Positions 1 to 4,673 of a stretch of DNA of 5,930 bases are shown here, piece by piece. Position numbers and translations under genes: made by a program. Within the stretch, counting starts at the first letter, position 1, and every line of letters begins with the position of its first letter. The notes beneath the pieces are model-generated. The model ran no database searches, had not been told where the DNA came from, and saw only the letters and a program-made list of their open reading frames with translations. The stretch is from Roseburia sp. (GTDB lineage Bacteria; Bacillota; Clostridia; Lachnospirales; Lachnospiraceae): assembly GCA_017621905.1 (NCBI GenBank), contig JAGASC010000382.1, positions 1 to 5,930 of the forward strand, written 5' to 3'.

Positions 1-18
1 AATGACACCCAAGTCATT
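1..18 (-). repeat. Short inverted repeat at the end of the transporter operon
   Basis: AATGAC (1-6) and GTCATT (13-18) are perfect 6-bp arms around a 6-nt loop, overlapping the TGA stop of the small transporter subunit (14-16). It could be the start of a weak terminator or a 3' stabilising hairpin. Any following T-run on the minus strand would lie outside the window. Confidence 0.3.
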
Positions 19-454
19 CGGCTCGCATTCTCCGCAGCGCATTGAACCAGGCCTGCGGCAATGCAAAACCAAAAGCAATTCCCAATGCAATGGCCCCGGC
101 AATTTTCAGTGTGTCCGATGCTGCCTGGGAAAACTGGCTCATTTCGTTCATGATAAAATAATAGGAAGTATAGTAAATGCCTGCCCCCGGCACCAACGGG
201 AAAATACCGGAAATCAGATAAACGGTTACCGGAGTTTTGCGGAGCGAAGCGATGGCCCTGGAAATCAGGGTTACGGAAAATGTTGCAATCATATTGGCAA
301 CAGCGGCACTTGTCCCAAGTTCTAAACAAAGCAGATAGACCACCCAGCCGATGGCGCCGGTGAGACCGCAGAATAACAGCTGTTTTTTTGGTGCGCTAAA
401 AAGCGCAGCAAAAGAAAGAGACGCAAACATACTCGCGATAAATTGTGCAAACAT
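14..454 (-). CDS. ThrE-family transporter small subunit (YjjB-like membrane protein)
   Basis: This 146-residue, almost wholly hydrophobic protein matches the second half of ThrE-type transporters (YjjB / DUF3815 type). The family exports small amino or organic acids from the cytoplasm, for example threonine and serine by ThrE; the substrate here is unknown. Hydrophobic segments lie at about residues 2-20, 27-45, 50-68, 77-97 and 116-134. The family signature PLVPGAGIY sits at 86-94. The start at 454 is preferred over an upstream in-frame start at 517 because it follows a GGAGG site (464-468), begins the hydrophobic core directly, and overlaps the upstream stop by one base (TAATG). The extra 21 residues of the longer version are polar and lie inside the partner gene. 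The length is normal for the small subunit. It should work only together with the large subunit encoded just upstream. Confidence 0.87.
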   Translation of the reverse strand: MFAQFIASMFASLSFAALFSAPKKQLLFCGLTGAIGWVVYLLCLELGTSAAVANMIATFSVTLISRAIASLRKTPVTVYLISGIFPLVPGAGIYYTSYYFIMNEMSQFSQAASDTLKIAGAIALGIAFGFALPQAWFNALRRMRAE

Positions 455-1224
455 TATATAACACCTCCCATCATGTGATACAGGGTGATAACTGCACCCA
501 CTCCGACGGCGATACAAAAGGCAGTCAGCAGGGCATCGATCATGTGGATGGCGCCGGAAAGGTAATCGCCATTGAACAGATCACGTATGGAGGTGGTCAA
601 AGCCATTCCCGGAACCAAAGGCATGATATCTCCGATAATGACTTTGTCATAAAATATGGGAGCATTCAGCGAGTGGATAAAAAGGGAAAGCAGGGTTACC
701 AGCGCGCTGCCCAAAATGTTTACAATAAATTTTGAGGTTTTGCGTTTCCGCAGGCGCACTAAAAAAAACTGGAGCGGCAGTCCAATCAAAAATGCGGCAG
801 CAGCGTCCAGCAAGGTTCCGCCGAACAGATAGGCAAAACAGCCGCAGCCCAGACCGCAGAAAAACATCTGGACGATCAGACGGTTGTCCGGGATTGTTTT
901 GCATTCCTCCAGACGAAGCCAGGCATCATGCAGGGAACATTCGTGAGAACATATCTCCCGGGAAAGCTGGTTTAAAGCGGTGATCCGTCCCAGGTTGGTG
1001 GACCCAAGGGGGACATGCCGGATCATGCTGCAGGCATCGTCTTTGTCTTCGTTTGCGCTGGCAAAAATGCCGTTGGACAGTACGTAAACGTCAAAATTTT
1101 CAATTTCATAAGCCTCTAGAATATGAATCAGGGTGTCTTCGACCCGGTAAACCTCTGCGCCGTTGCGAAGCAGTGCATCGCCTGTTTCTACAGCCAGAGA
1201 GAGGATTTCCTTTGTTGTTGCCAT
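454..1224 (-). CDS. ThrE-family transporter large subunit (YjjP-like)
   Basis: This 256-residue protein belongs to the ThrE / DUF1212 (YjjP) family. The N-terminal half, about 1-110, is soluble and carries the family motif GAEVYRVED at 22-30. The second half is membrane-embedded, with hydrophobic segments near 115-135, 138-158, 167-190 and 226-250, and the signature MPLVPG at 201-206. The small subunit has the matching PLVPG motif, as expected for a transporter whose two membrane halves are split over two genes. Export of threonine/serine or related small acids is known for the family; the substrate here is not evident. The ATG at 1224 follows an AGGAG site (1231-1235) with 6 nt spacing. The TAA stop shares one base with the next start, so the two are probably translationally coupled. 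I found no convincing promoter upstream. Confidence 0.9.
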   Translation of the reverse strand: MATTKEILSLAVETGDALLRNGAEVYRVEDTLIHILEAYEIENFDVYVLSNGIFASANEDKDDACSMIRHVPLGSTNLGRITALNQLSREICSHECSLHDAWLRLEECKTIPDNRLIVQMFFCGLGCGCFAYLFGGTLLDAAAAFLIGLPLQFFLVRLRKRKTSKFIVNILGSALVTLLSLFIHSLNAPIFYDKVIIGDIMPLVPGMALTTSIRDLFNGDYLSGAIHMIDALLTAFCIAVGVGAVITLYHMMGGVI

Positions 1225-1319
1225 GATGGTCTCCTATATTTATGTTTTTTATGTCTCCAAAAAGAGTAATTAAAATCTTCTGCAAGAAAAAAATATTCTG
1301 ATAAAACCGTAACACGTTT

Positions 1320-1347
1320 TTGAGGAAAATGCAATGTAGTACATAAT
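1320..1347 (+). promoter_or_regulatory. Tentative promoter upstream of the spoVA operon
   Basis: TTGAGG (1320-1325), a 16-nt spacer and CATAAT (1342-1347) resemble a vegetative promoter. CATAATA at 1342-1348 also matches the -10 consensus of forespore sigma factors (sigma-G type, CATNHTA), but there is no matching -35. SpoVA operons are sigma-G dependent in Bacillus subtilis, so the -10 match is suggestive only. Confidence 0.28.
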
Positions 1348-1379
1348 ATTTCTTGATTTAGAAATAATAATGCATGTAG

Positions 1380-1416
1380 ATTGTAAAATTGAGGCAGGGT
1401 TATTGAATTTTACAAT
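1380..1416. repeat. Perfect 11-bp inverted repeat in the spoVA leader
   Basis: ATTGTAAAATT (1380-1390) and AATTTTACAAT (1406-1416) are perfect reverse complements around a 15-nt loop. The right arm runs into a second palindrome, TACAATTGTA (1411-1420). No T-run follows, so it is not a typical intrinsic terminator. It could be a leader hairpin or a two-half operator. Confidence 0.6.
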
Positions 1417-1439
1417 TGTACCAGAGCAGGAAAAAAGAA

Positions 1440-1475
1440 CAAGCACCCATCGCGAACGCGATTTTTACGGGCTTG
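1440..1475. repeat. Imperfect hairpin with ATCGCG/CGCGAT core
   Basis: Outer arms CAAGC (1440-1444) and GCTTG (1471-1475) enclose an inner inverted repeat, ATCGCG (1449-1454) and CGCGAT (1457-1462). CC at 1446-1447 can also pair with GG at 1469-1470. The folded form has an asymmetric internal loop containing TTTT. It lies 63 bases before the first gene of the operon. It could be a leader structure or one copy of a dispersed repeat. Confidence 0.5.
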
Positions 1476-1524
1476 CGATCGTAATTATGAAGGTATCGAA
1501 TCGTTACGAAAAAAGAAAGCAAAT

Positions 1525-1531
1525 GGAGGGG
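1525..1531 (+). promoter_or_regulatory. Ribosome binding site setting the start at 1538
   Basis: GGAGGGG lies 6 nt before the ATG at 1538. It decides between that start, the ATG at 1523 (which overlaps the site) and the ATG at 1370 (which has no site). Confidence 0.8.
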
Positions 1532-1537
1532 ACGATA

Positions 1538-1795
1538 ATGAATTGTAAAAAGTATAGAGCATGTCTGGTTTGTCTGGTAGTGGCAGTTGTGGTCTGCGGA
1601 GCGATTTTCCTGGTAATGAAAGGGAAAAAGAGCGAGGTGCCGGTGGACGGAACGTTGGTAAATAATTGCGAAGAAGCGGAGAAGGAACAGGGGGTGAATG
1701 GGTTTAAGGCATATGGTGAGGAGACGCTGGTGAAGAACTGTGAAACAGATGAGGCTGTACCGCAGTTTGAGGATGAGGCAGATATATGGGCGTAA
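1538..1795 (+). CDS. Small single-pass membrane protein of unknown function
   Basis: I do not recognise this 85-residue protein. It has a short basic N-terminus (MNCKKYR), one strongly hydrophobic segment at about 8-27, a basic stop-transfer stretch (KGKK, 29-32) and an acidic tail. This suggests a membrane anchor with the tail outside the cytoplasm or in the intermembrane space of the forespore. The tail carries an internal repeat: GTLVNNCEEAE (38-48) and ETLVKNCETDE (62-72), each with one cysteine in the same place. There is no convincing lipobox at C20. The gene overlaps spoVAA by 10 bases (1786-1795), which argues for co-translation and a sporulation-linked role by context only. The start is set by the GGAGGGG site at 1525-1531. 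Confidence 0.68.
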   Translation: MNCKKYRACLVCLVVAVVVCGAIFLVMKGKKSEVPVDGTLVNNCEEAEKEQGVNGFKAYGEETLVKNCETDEAVPQFEDEADIWA

Positions 1796-2439
1796 GTAAT
1801 GAGACGTTGTATTTAAAAATTGATAAAAATACAATTGTGACAGATCGGCATGTGAAGCTTTCGGATATTGCAAAGATGGAATGTGCCGATCCGGCGATTG
1901 TGAGACAGCTGAAGCAGAAAAAGATTTATACGTTCCGGGAAGCCATGGACAAGAAAAAACAGAAAAACGTGATGGAGGTTTTTTCGGTCTTAAAGATTAT
2001 CGAACTGATTCATGAGGAATATCCGAATGTGGATGTGACCAATGAAGGCGAGAGAGATTTTATTGTTGAATACGTTCCAAACCCCAAGAAGCCAAAGTGG
2101 CTGAATGCATCAAAAACAGTGGCTTTGTGTGTGGTTATTTTCTTTGGGTCTGCGTTTACAATTATGGCATTTAATAATGATATTTCCGTAACGGAGATTT
2201 TTACGAAATTTTATCAGCAGGTAATGGGCACGGAATCTAACGGGGTGACGGAGCTTGAAATCTGCTACAGCATTGGTCTTGCCGTTGGAATCACGGTTTT
2301 CTTTAACCATGTGGGAAAGAAGAAGATTACGCCGGATCCGACGCCAATCCAGGTGGAGATGCGCAAGTACGAGGAGGATATCGATAAAGCATTTATTGAA
2401 AATGCGGAGAGAAAGGGACACAGTGTAGATGTTAATTAA
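1786..2439 (+). CDS. spoVAA: Stage V sporulation protein AA
   Basis: This 217-residue protein has the SpoVAA layout and length (206 in B. subtilis). A soluble N-terminal domain (about 1-105) starts with a beta-rich stretch (TLYLKIDKN, 7-15) and the phrase KLSDIAKMECAD (24-35). Two hydrophobic helices follow at about 110-129 and 157-177, then a conserved-looking tail, DPTPIQVEMRKYEEDI (184-199). SpoVA proteins lie in the inner spore membrane and are needed for uptake of Ca-dipicolinic acid during sporulation and its release at germination. The ATG at 1786 lies inside the end of the preceding small gene, with GAGG at 1775-1778 upstream, and the 3' end overlaps spoVAB by 11 bases. Forespore (sigma-G) expression is expected from the family; a matching promoter is only weakly visible. 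Confidence 0.9.
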   Translation: MGVSNETLYLKIDKNTIVTDRHVKLSDIAKMECADPAIVRQLKQKKIYTFREAMDKKKQKNVMEVFSVLKIIELIHEEYPNVDVTNEGERDFIVEYVPNPKKPKWLNASKTVALCVVIFFGSAFTIMAFNNDISVTEIFTKFYQQVMGTESNGVTELEICYSIGLAVGITVFFNHVGKKKITPDPTPIQVEMRKYEEDIDKAFIENAERKGHSVDVN

Positions 2440-2857
2440 ACATATTTTTTTGGGATTTGCAGGTATTGCCGCGGGAGTGGGGGTGTCGGCGGGGACCTTT
2501 GCATTTCTGATTGTGGTGGGTGTGCTGCCTCGCATGATCGGAAAATGCAATCGGGCGGCGGAAACGATGCACTTTGAAAATGCCATTATCCTGGGCGGTA
2601 CGCTGGGAAATATTGTATCGGTTTTTCCGGAAATCCCGGTTCCTCTCGGGCGGCTGATGCTGTATCTTTATGGCCTTTCGGCCGGTATTTTTATGGGATG
2701 CATGGCGGTGGCGCTGGCGGAGATCTTGAATACATTTCCCATTATGTTCCGGCGTTTTGGGTTAAAAGAGGGATTGTCCTGGGTCATGCTTTCCATGGCG
2801 CTGGGGAAAACGGTCGGTTCATTGTATTATTTTATACAGGGAATTGCTTCGTCTTAA
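2429..2857 (+). CDS. spoVAB: Stage V sporulation protein AB
   Basis: This 142-residue integral membrane protein matches SpoVAB in length (141 in B. subtilis) and character. Hydrophobic segments lie at about 5-31, 52-66, 73-99 and 115-138. Family-like stretches are VLPRMIGKCNRA (32-43) and GLSAGIFMGCMAVALAEILN (82-101), followed by FPIMFRRFGLKEG (103-115). It acts with SpoVAA in the Ca-dipicolinic acid transport machinery of the inner spore membrane; its own biochemical role is not known. The start overlaps the end of spoVAA by 11 bases, and AAAGGGA at 2412-2418 can serve as ribosome binding site. In Bacillus the operon continues with AC, AD, AE and AF, but here the next gene is unrelated and has its own promoter. 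Confidence 0.92.
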   Translation: MLIKHIFLGFAGIAAGVGVSAGTFAFLIVVGVLPRMIGKCNRAAETMHFENAIILGGTLGNIVSVFPEIPVPLGRLMLYLYGLSAGIFMGCMAVALAEILNTFPIMFRRFGLKEGLSWVMLSMALGKTVGSLYYFIQGIASS

Positions 2858-2893
2858 TTGATTTGTTTATTTTTGATAGGTGGCAGAGAGAAC

Positions 2894-2923
2894 TTGACAA
2901 ATAATAGAATACAGTAATATGAT
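2894..2923 (+). promoter_or_regulatory. Strong vegetative-type promoter before the 109-residue gene
   Basis: A perfect -35, TTGACA (2894-2899), is followed after 18 nt by TATGAT (2918-2923), five of six matches to the sigma-A -10. Transcription would start near 2930, about 35 bases before the ATG at 2966. The -10 lies inside a small inverted repeat, AATAT-GATA-ATATT (2916-2929), which could be an operator. Confidence 0.72.
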
Positions 2924-2955
2924 AATATTCAAAACAATGAGACGAAAACACAATT

Positions 2956-2961
2956 GGGAGG
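2956..2961 (+). promoter_or_regulatory. Ribosome binding site setting the start at 2966
   Basis: GGGAGG lies 4 nt before the ATG at 2966. It excludes the in-frame TTG at 2954, which lies upstream of the site. Confidence 0.75.
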
Positions 2962-2965
2962 ATTC

Positions 2966-3295
2966 ATGGTTACATCCATTGCGCGCCAGAGCGTTATCAT
3001 AAAATGCAATATGCAAAAATCAATTTTGACCGGAAATTATGAATTTTATTATGCCGCAGGACTGGTGTCAAAGCTTTTCGGGGTGGTTATTGCAGATGAC
3101 ATTCAGCCGGCAGAGCTTTTCCAATCATTAACAGAGAAGTTAGAAACATTAGAGCCTCGCGATGAAAAGGAAGGACACCTGTTTCAGATGATTCGGGATT
3201 ACAGACCGGGAGAGATGTACGATGAGCAAATGAAAGAACTTCTTTTGTGGGGAAAAAATGAGCAGTATTTGTGGACGGTAGGAATTCCATCCTGA
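2966..3295 (+). CDS. Hypothetical protein, 109 residues, soluble
   Basis: I do not recognise this protein. It has no clear membrane segment or signal peptide. The middle (about 25-45, NYEFYYAAGLVSKLFGVVIA) is moderately hydrophobic and the second half (about 47-100) is charged and probably helical, with clusters such as LTEKLETLEPRDEKEG (55-70). It is probably a small cytoplasmic protein. It forms its own transcription unit: strong promoter at 2894-2923, ribosome binding site at 2956-2961, and an intrinsic terminator that begins inside its last codons. The stop codon TGA (3293-3295) lies at the terminator loop. The promoter type suggests expression in growing cells, unlike the sporulation genes just upstream. 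The complete set of expression signals is the main reason to accept it as real. Confidence 0.75.
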   Translation: MVTSIARQSVIIKCNMQKSILTGNYEFYYAAGLVSKLFGVVIADDIQPAELFQSLTEKLETLEPRDEKEGHLFQMIRDYRPGEMYDEQMKELLLWGKNEQYLWTVGIPS

Positions 3296-3316
3296 TGGAA
3301 TCCCTACCGTTTTATT
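3275..3316 (+). terminator. Intrinsic terminator overlapping the 3' end of the 109-residue gene
   Basis: The left arm 3275-3291 and right arm 3294-3310 are reverse complements over 17 positions with one mismatch (A3283 against C3302). The realistic stem is 16 bp with a 4-nt loop, CCTG, followed by TTTATT after the closing T. The left arm encodes the last residues (VGIPS) and the TGA stop lies at the loop. No T-run follows on the minus strand, so it should act mainly rightward. Confidence 0.9.
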
Positions 3317-3318
3317 CA

Positions 3319-3371
3319 TGACAATAGAGCGTTTGTGACAATAGAAAGTTCGCAGAGCTTGCTTTCTATTG
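3319..3371. repeat. Repeat cluster around the end of the pseudouridine synthase gene
   Basis: TGACAATAGA occurs twice, at 3319-3328 and 3336-3345. The second copy extends to CAATAGAAAG (3339-3348), which pairs perfectly with CTTTCTATTG (3362-3371) across 13 nt. The latter contains the TAG stop (3366-3368) of the leftward gene. On that strand the hairpin is not followed by a T-run, so it is at best a non-canonical terminator or a stabiliser of the mRNA end. Confidence 0.55.
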
Positions 3372-4391
3372 ATCTTCGGCCAATACCGAACGCATATCAT
3401 CCGGAAGCGGAGCCGTAAACTCCATAAATTCTCCGGTGATGGGATGACGGAAAGAGAGCTTGTAGGAGTGCAAAGCCTGTCTGCCGATCAATTCCATATC
3501 CGGGTGATACAGGTAGTCCCCAATCAGGGGATAACCTAGATATTTCATATGAATTCGAATCTGATGGGTACGGCCGGTCTCTAAGCGCAGGGAGACCAGG
3601 CTGTACAAGTGATACATTCCCTGGTGAGGCAGCCCGCATGTGAACTGGTCCACCTGTTGAGGGACCTCACATGCGAACTGGTCTGTTTGGTGAGGAATCC
3701 CGCACGTGAGTTGGCTTGTCCTAAGAGGCTGGCAGCGTGTAAATTTTTGCACAACCTTATAGTGCGTAATTGCTTTCTCCCCGTGTTCGAAATCCACCAT
3801 CCGTTCAATAATAGTCCCTTCTTTACGTGCCAGCGGCGCATCAATGGTACCTTCCTCCGGAGTCACATGTCCGGAAACGATGGCAAGATATTCTCTTTCC
3901 ACTTCCTTACGCGCCACCATAGAAGCCAAAATACTTGCGCTGACCAGATGCTTTGCCACTACCGTAAGACCGGAAGTGTCCCGGTCCAGCCGGTTGCTGC
4001 AGCGGAAAATAAAGGGCTTATGCTGTTCCTGATAGTAATAGGCCAGAGCATTTGCCATGGAATTTGTATAATTTTTCATGGAAGGATGAATCGGCATGCC
4101 GGCAGGCTTGTTAATGACAATAATATCTTCGTCCTCGTATACGATATCCAGCGGAAGATTGGCGGGAGGAATTTTTTCTGAACATTCCGTCTCGCAGATA
4201 TGTACTTCCAGATGGTCTCCGGTGGCAAGCTGTTGACGCATATAATAGTGAACGCCGTTTACAAGAATGCTTTTCGGCATACGCTTGATTTCTGTCAGGT
4301 TCTGGACGGAGTAGCCTTTTCTTTTTAAAAACTGTTCGACCCGAAGGCCATTATATTCTTCACTGATGGTATAGGTGAGTATGCGGTTCAT
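3366..4391 (-). CDS. RluA-family pseudouridine synthase with in-frame repeat insert
   Basis: This enzyme should convert specific uridines in structured RNA (23S rRNA or tRNA) to pseudouridine. An S4-like RNA-binding region is at about 10-65, including VEQFLKRKG and ILVNGVHYY. The catalytic domain begins near 80 (LDIVYEDEDIIVINKPAGMP). The RluA motif RLDRDTSGL is at 134-142, with the likely catalytic Asp at 136. The C-terminal motif RLETGRTHQIRIHMKYLGYP (269-288) is intact, followed by LIGDYLY. The product is 341 residues, longer than the usual 290-310, because residues about 217-259 are an extra segment with three 11-residue repeats (227-259). The start at 4391 follows GGAGG (4397-4401); an upstream in-frame start at 4487 would add 32 unrelated residues and run through the promoter. 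The exact RluA/RluD subgroup and RNA target are not evident. It appears monocistronic. Confidence 0.92.
   Translation of the reverse strand: MNRILTYTISEEYNGLRVEQFLKRKGYSVQNLTEIKRMPKSILVNGVHYYMRQQLATGDHLEVHICETECSEKIPPANLPLDIVYEDEDIIVINKPAGMPIHPSMKNYTNSMANALAYYYQEQHKPFIFRCSNRLDRDTSGLTVVAKHLVSASILASMVARKEVEREYLAIVSGHVTPEEGTIDAPLARKEGTIIERMVDFEHGEKAITHYKVVQKFTRCQPLRTSQLTCGIPHQTDQFACEVPQQVDQFTCGLPHQGMYHLYSLVSLRLETGRTHQIRIHMKYLGYPLIGDYLYHPDMELIGRQALHSYKLSFRHPITGEFMEFTAPLPDDMRSVLAEDQ
3615..3713 (-). repeat. Three tandem 33-bp repeats inside the pseudouridine synthase gene
   Basis: Three head-to-tail 33-bp units (3681-3713, 3648-3680, 3615-3647) encode QLTCGIPHQTD, QFACEVPQQVD and QFTCGLPHQGM. The DNA units have diverged at roughly a quarter of positions while the protein pattern Q-[LF]-x-C-x-x-P-x-Q is kept. 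The block keeps the reading frame and lies between the family segment KVVQKF (212-217) and YSLVSLRLETGRTH (263-276). Confidence 0.85.
3635..3675. repeat. Inverted repeat formed between adjacent 33-bp units
   Basis: CGCATGTGA (3635-3643) and TCACATGCG (3667-3675) are perfect 9-bp reverse complements. Inside them GGTCC (3647-3651) pairs with GGACC (3662-3666). Together they give 14 bp of stem with a 3-nt bulge and a 10-nt loop. Confidence 0.7.
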
Positions 4392-4396
4392 AAAAT

Positions 4397-4401
4397 CCTC
4401 C
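4397..4401 (-). promoter_or_regulatory. Ribosome binding site setting the pseudouridine synthase start
   Basis: GGAGG on the minus strand lies 5 nt before the ATG at 4391. It rules out the longer reading that begins at 4487. Confidence 0.85.
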
Positions 4402-4431
4402 ACTACAACTTGCAAAATAAGATGCGTGAAA

Positions 4432-4440
4432 ATTATAGCA
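4432..4440 (-). promoter_or_regulatory. Extended -10 promoter for the pseudouridine synthase
   Basis: On the minus strand TGC-TATAAT is a perfect -10 with the extended TGn motif. There is no good -35 (the best-spaced hexamer is TTTTCT at 4455-4460), which is common for extended -10 promoters. Transcription would start about 35 bases before the ATG at 4391, leaving room for the GGAGG site. Confidence 0.65.
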
Positions 4441-4497
4441 TGAAATCCGCCGGGAGAAAAATACTTTGGCAAATTTTTCTGTTGCAACTAAACTTCA

Positions 4498-4526
4498 TTG
4501 TATTTTTACAGGAAATCCGCTATACT
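4498..4526 (+). promoter_or_regulatory. Vegetative-type promoter for the LytTR regulator operon
   Basis: TTGTAT (4498-4503), a 17-nt spacer and TATACT (4521-4526) form a plausible sigma-A promoter. It implies a leader of about 140 nt before the ATG at 4674. The leader can fold into a small hairpin: AATTG 4539-4543 with CAATT 4560-4564, and TTGT 4544-4547 with ACAA 4552-4555. Confidence 0.55.
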
Positions 4527-4673
4527 TAAGGCAGTTGAAATTGTTGTAGAGACAAGCGGCAATTAGGATGCGGCAGGAGATTGGACGGAATCGGGCAGGT
4601 GAGCGATGCTGCATGGTTTATGGCCAAAAACAGGGATGCGAGAGGTTTTACAAAAGACGGGGGATATGGAAGA

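Larger units (their letters stand above)
1225..1537. other. Gene-poor divergent region between the transporter and spoVA operons
   Basis: This is 313 bases with no convincing gene. The transporter is transcribed leftward from it and the sporulation operon rightward. It holds an AT-rich stretch (about 1236-1380), a tentative rightward promoter (1320-1347), a perfect 11-bp inverted repeat (1380-1416), an imperfect GC-richer hairpin (1440-1475), and a region with repeated ATCG-type words (1476-1512). An open frame begins at 1370, but its first 56 codons have no ribosome binding site and encode polar sequence spanning both inverted repeats, so I read it as untranslated. Confidence 0.6.

Noticed and set aside
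1320..1348. A confident sigma-G promoter for the spoVA operon
   Set aside because: Only the -10-like CATAATA fits; no GNATR-type -35 is found at the required distance, so it is kept as a tentative promoter.
1449..1462. LexA-type operator at ATCGCGAACGCGAT
   Set aside because: The Gram-positive SOS box needs GAAC-N4-GTTC; only GAAC is present and the symmetry centre differs.
1370..1537. N-terminal extension of the small membrane gene from the ATG at 1370
   Set aside because: There is no ribosome binding site at 1370, the 56 extra residues are polar and span two inverted repeats, and a strong GGAGGGG site marks the start at 1538.
2920..2934. Fur/PerR-like box overlapping the promoter of the 109-residue gene
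   Set aside because: TGATAAT matches one half-site but the other half does not match; AT-rich promoter DNA yields such hits by chance.
3609..4181. 190-residue plus-strand open frame opposite the pseudouridine synthase
   Set aside because: It lies wholly antisense to a gene with clear family motifs, has no ribosome binding site and no recognisable domain; it is a codon-use shadow.
4530..4550. LytTR binding site pair for self-regulation upstream of the regulator
   Set aside because: GCAGTTGAA at 4531-4539 resembles one half-site, but no second half-site with the usual spacing follows.
4581..4673. Longer LytTR regulator from TTG 4581
   Set aside because: The receiver fold starts at MYHIAIVEDD; the extra 31 residues are not part of the family and the purine-rich AGGAGA touches the TTG with no spacing.
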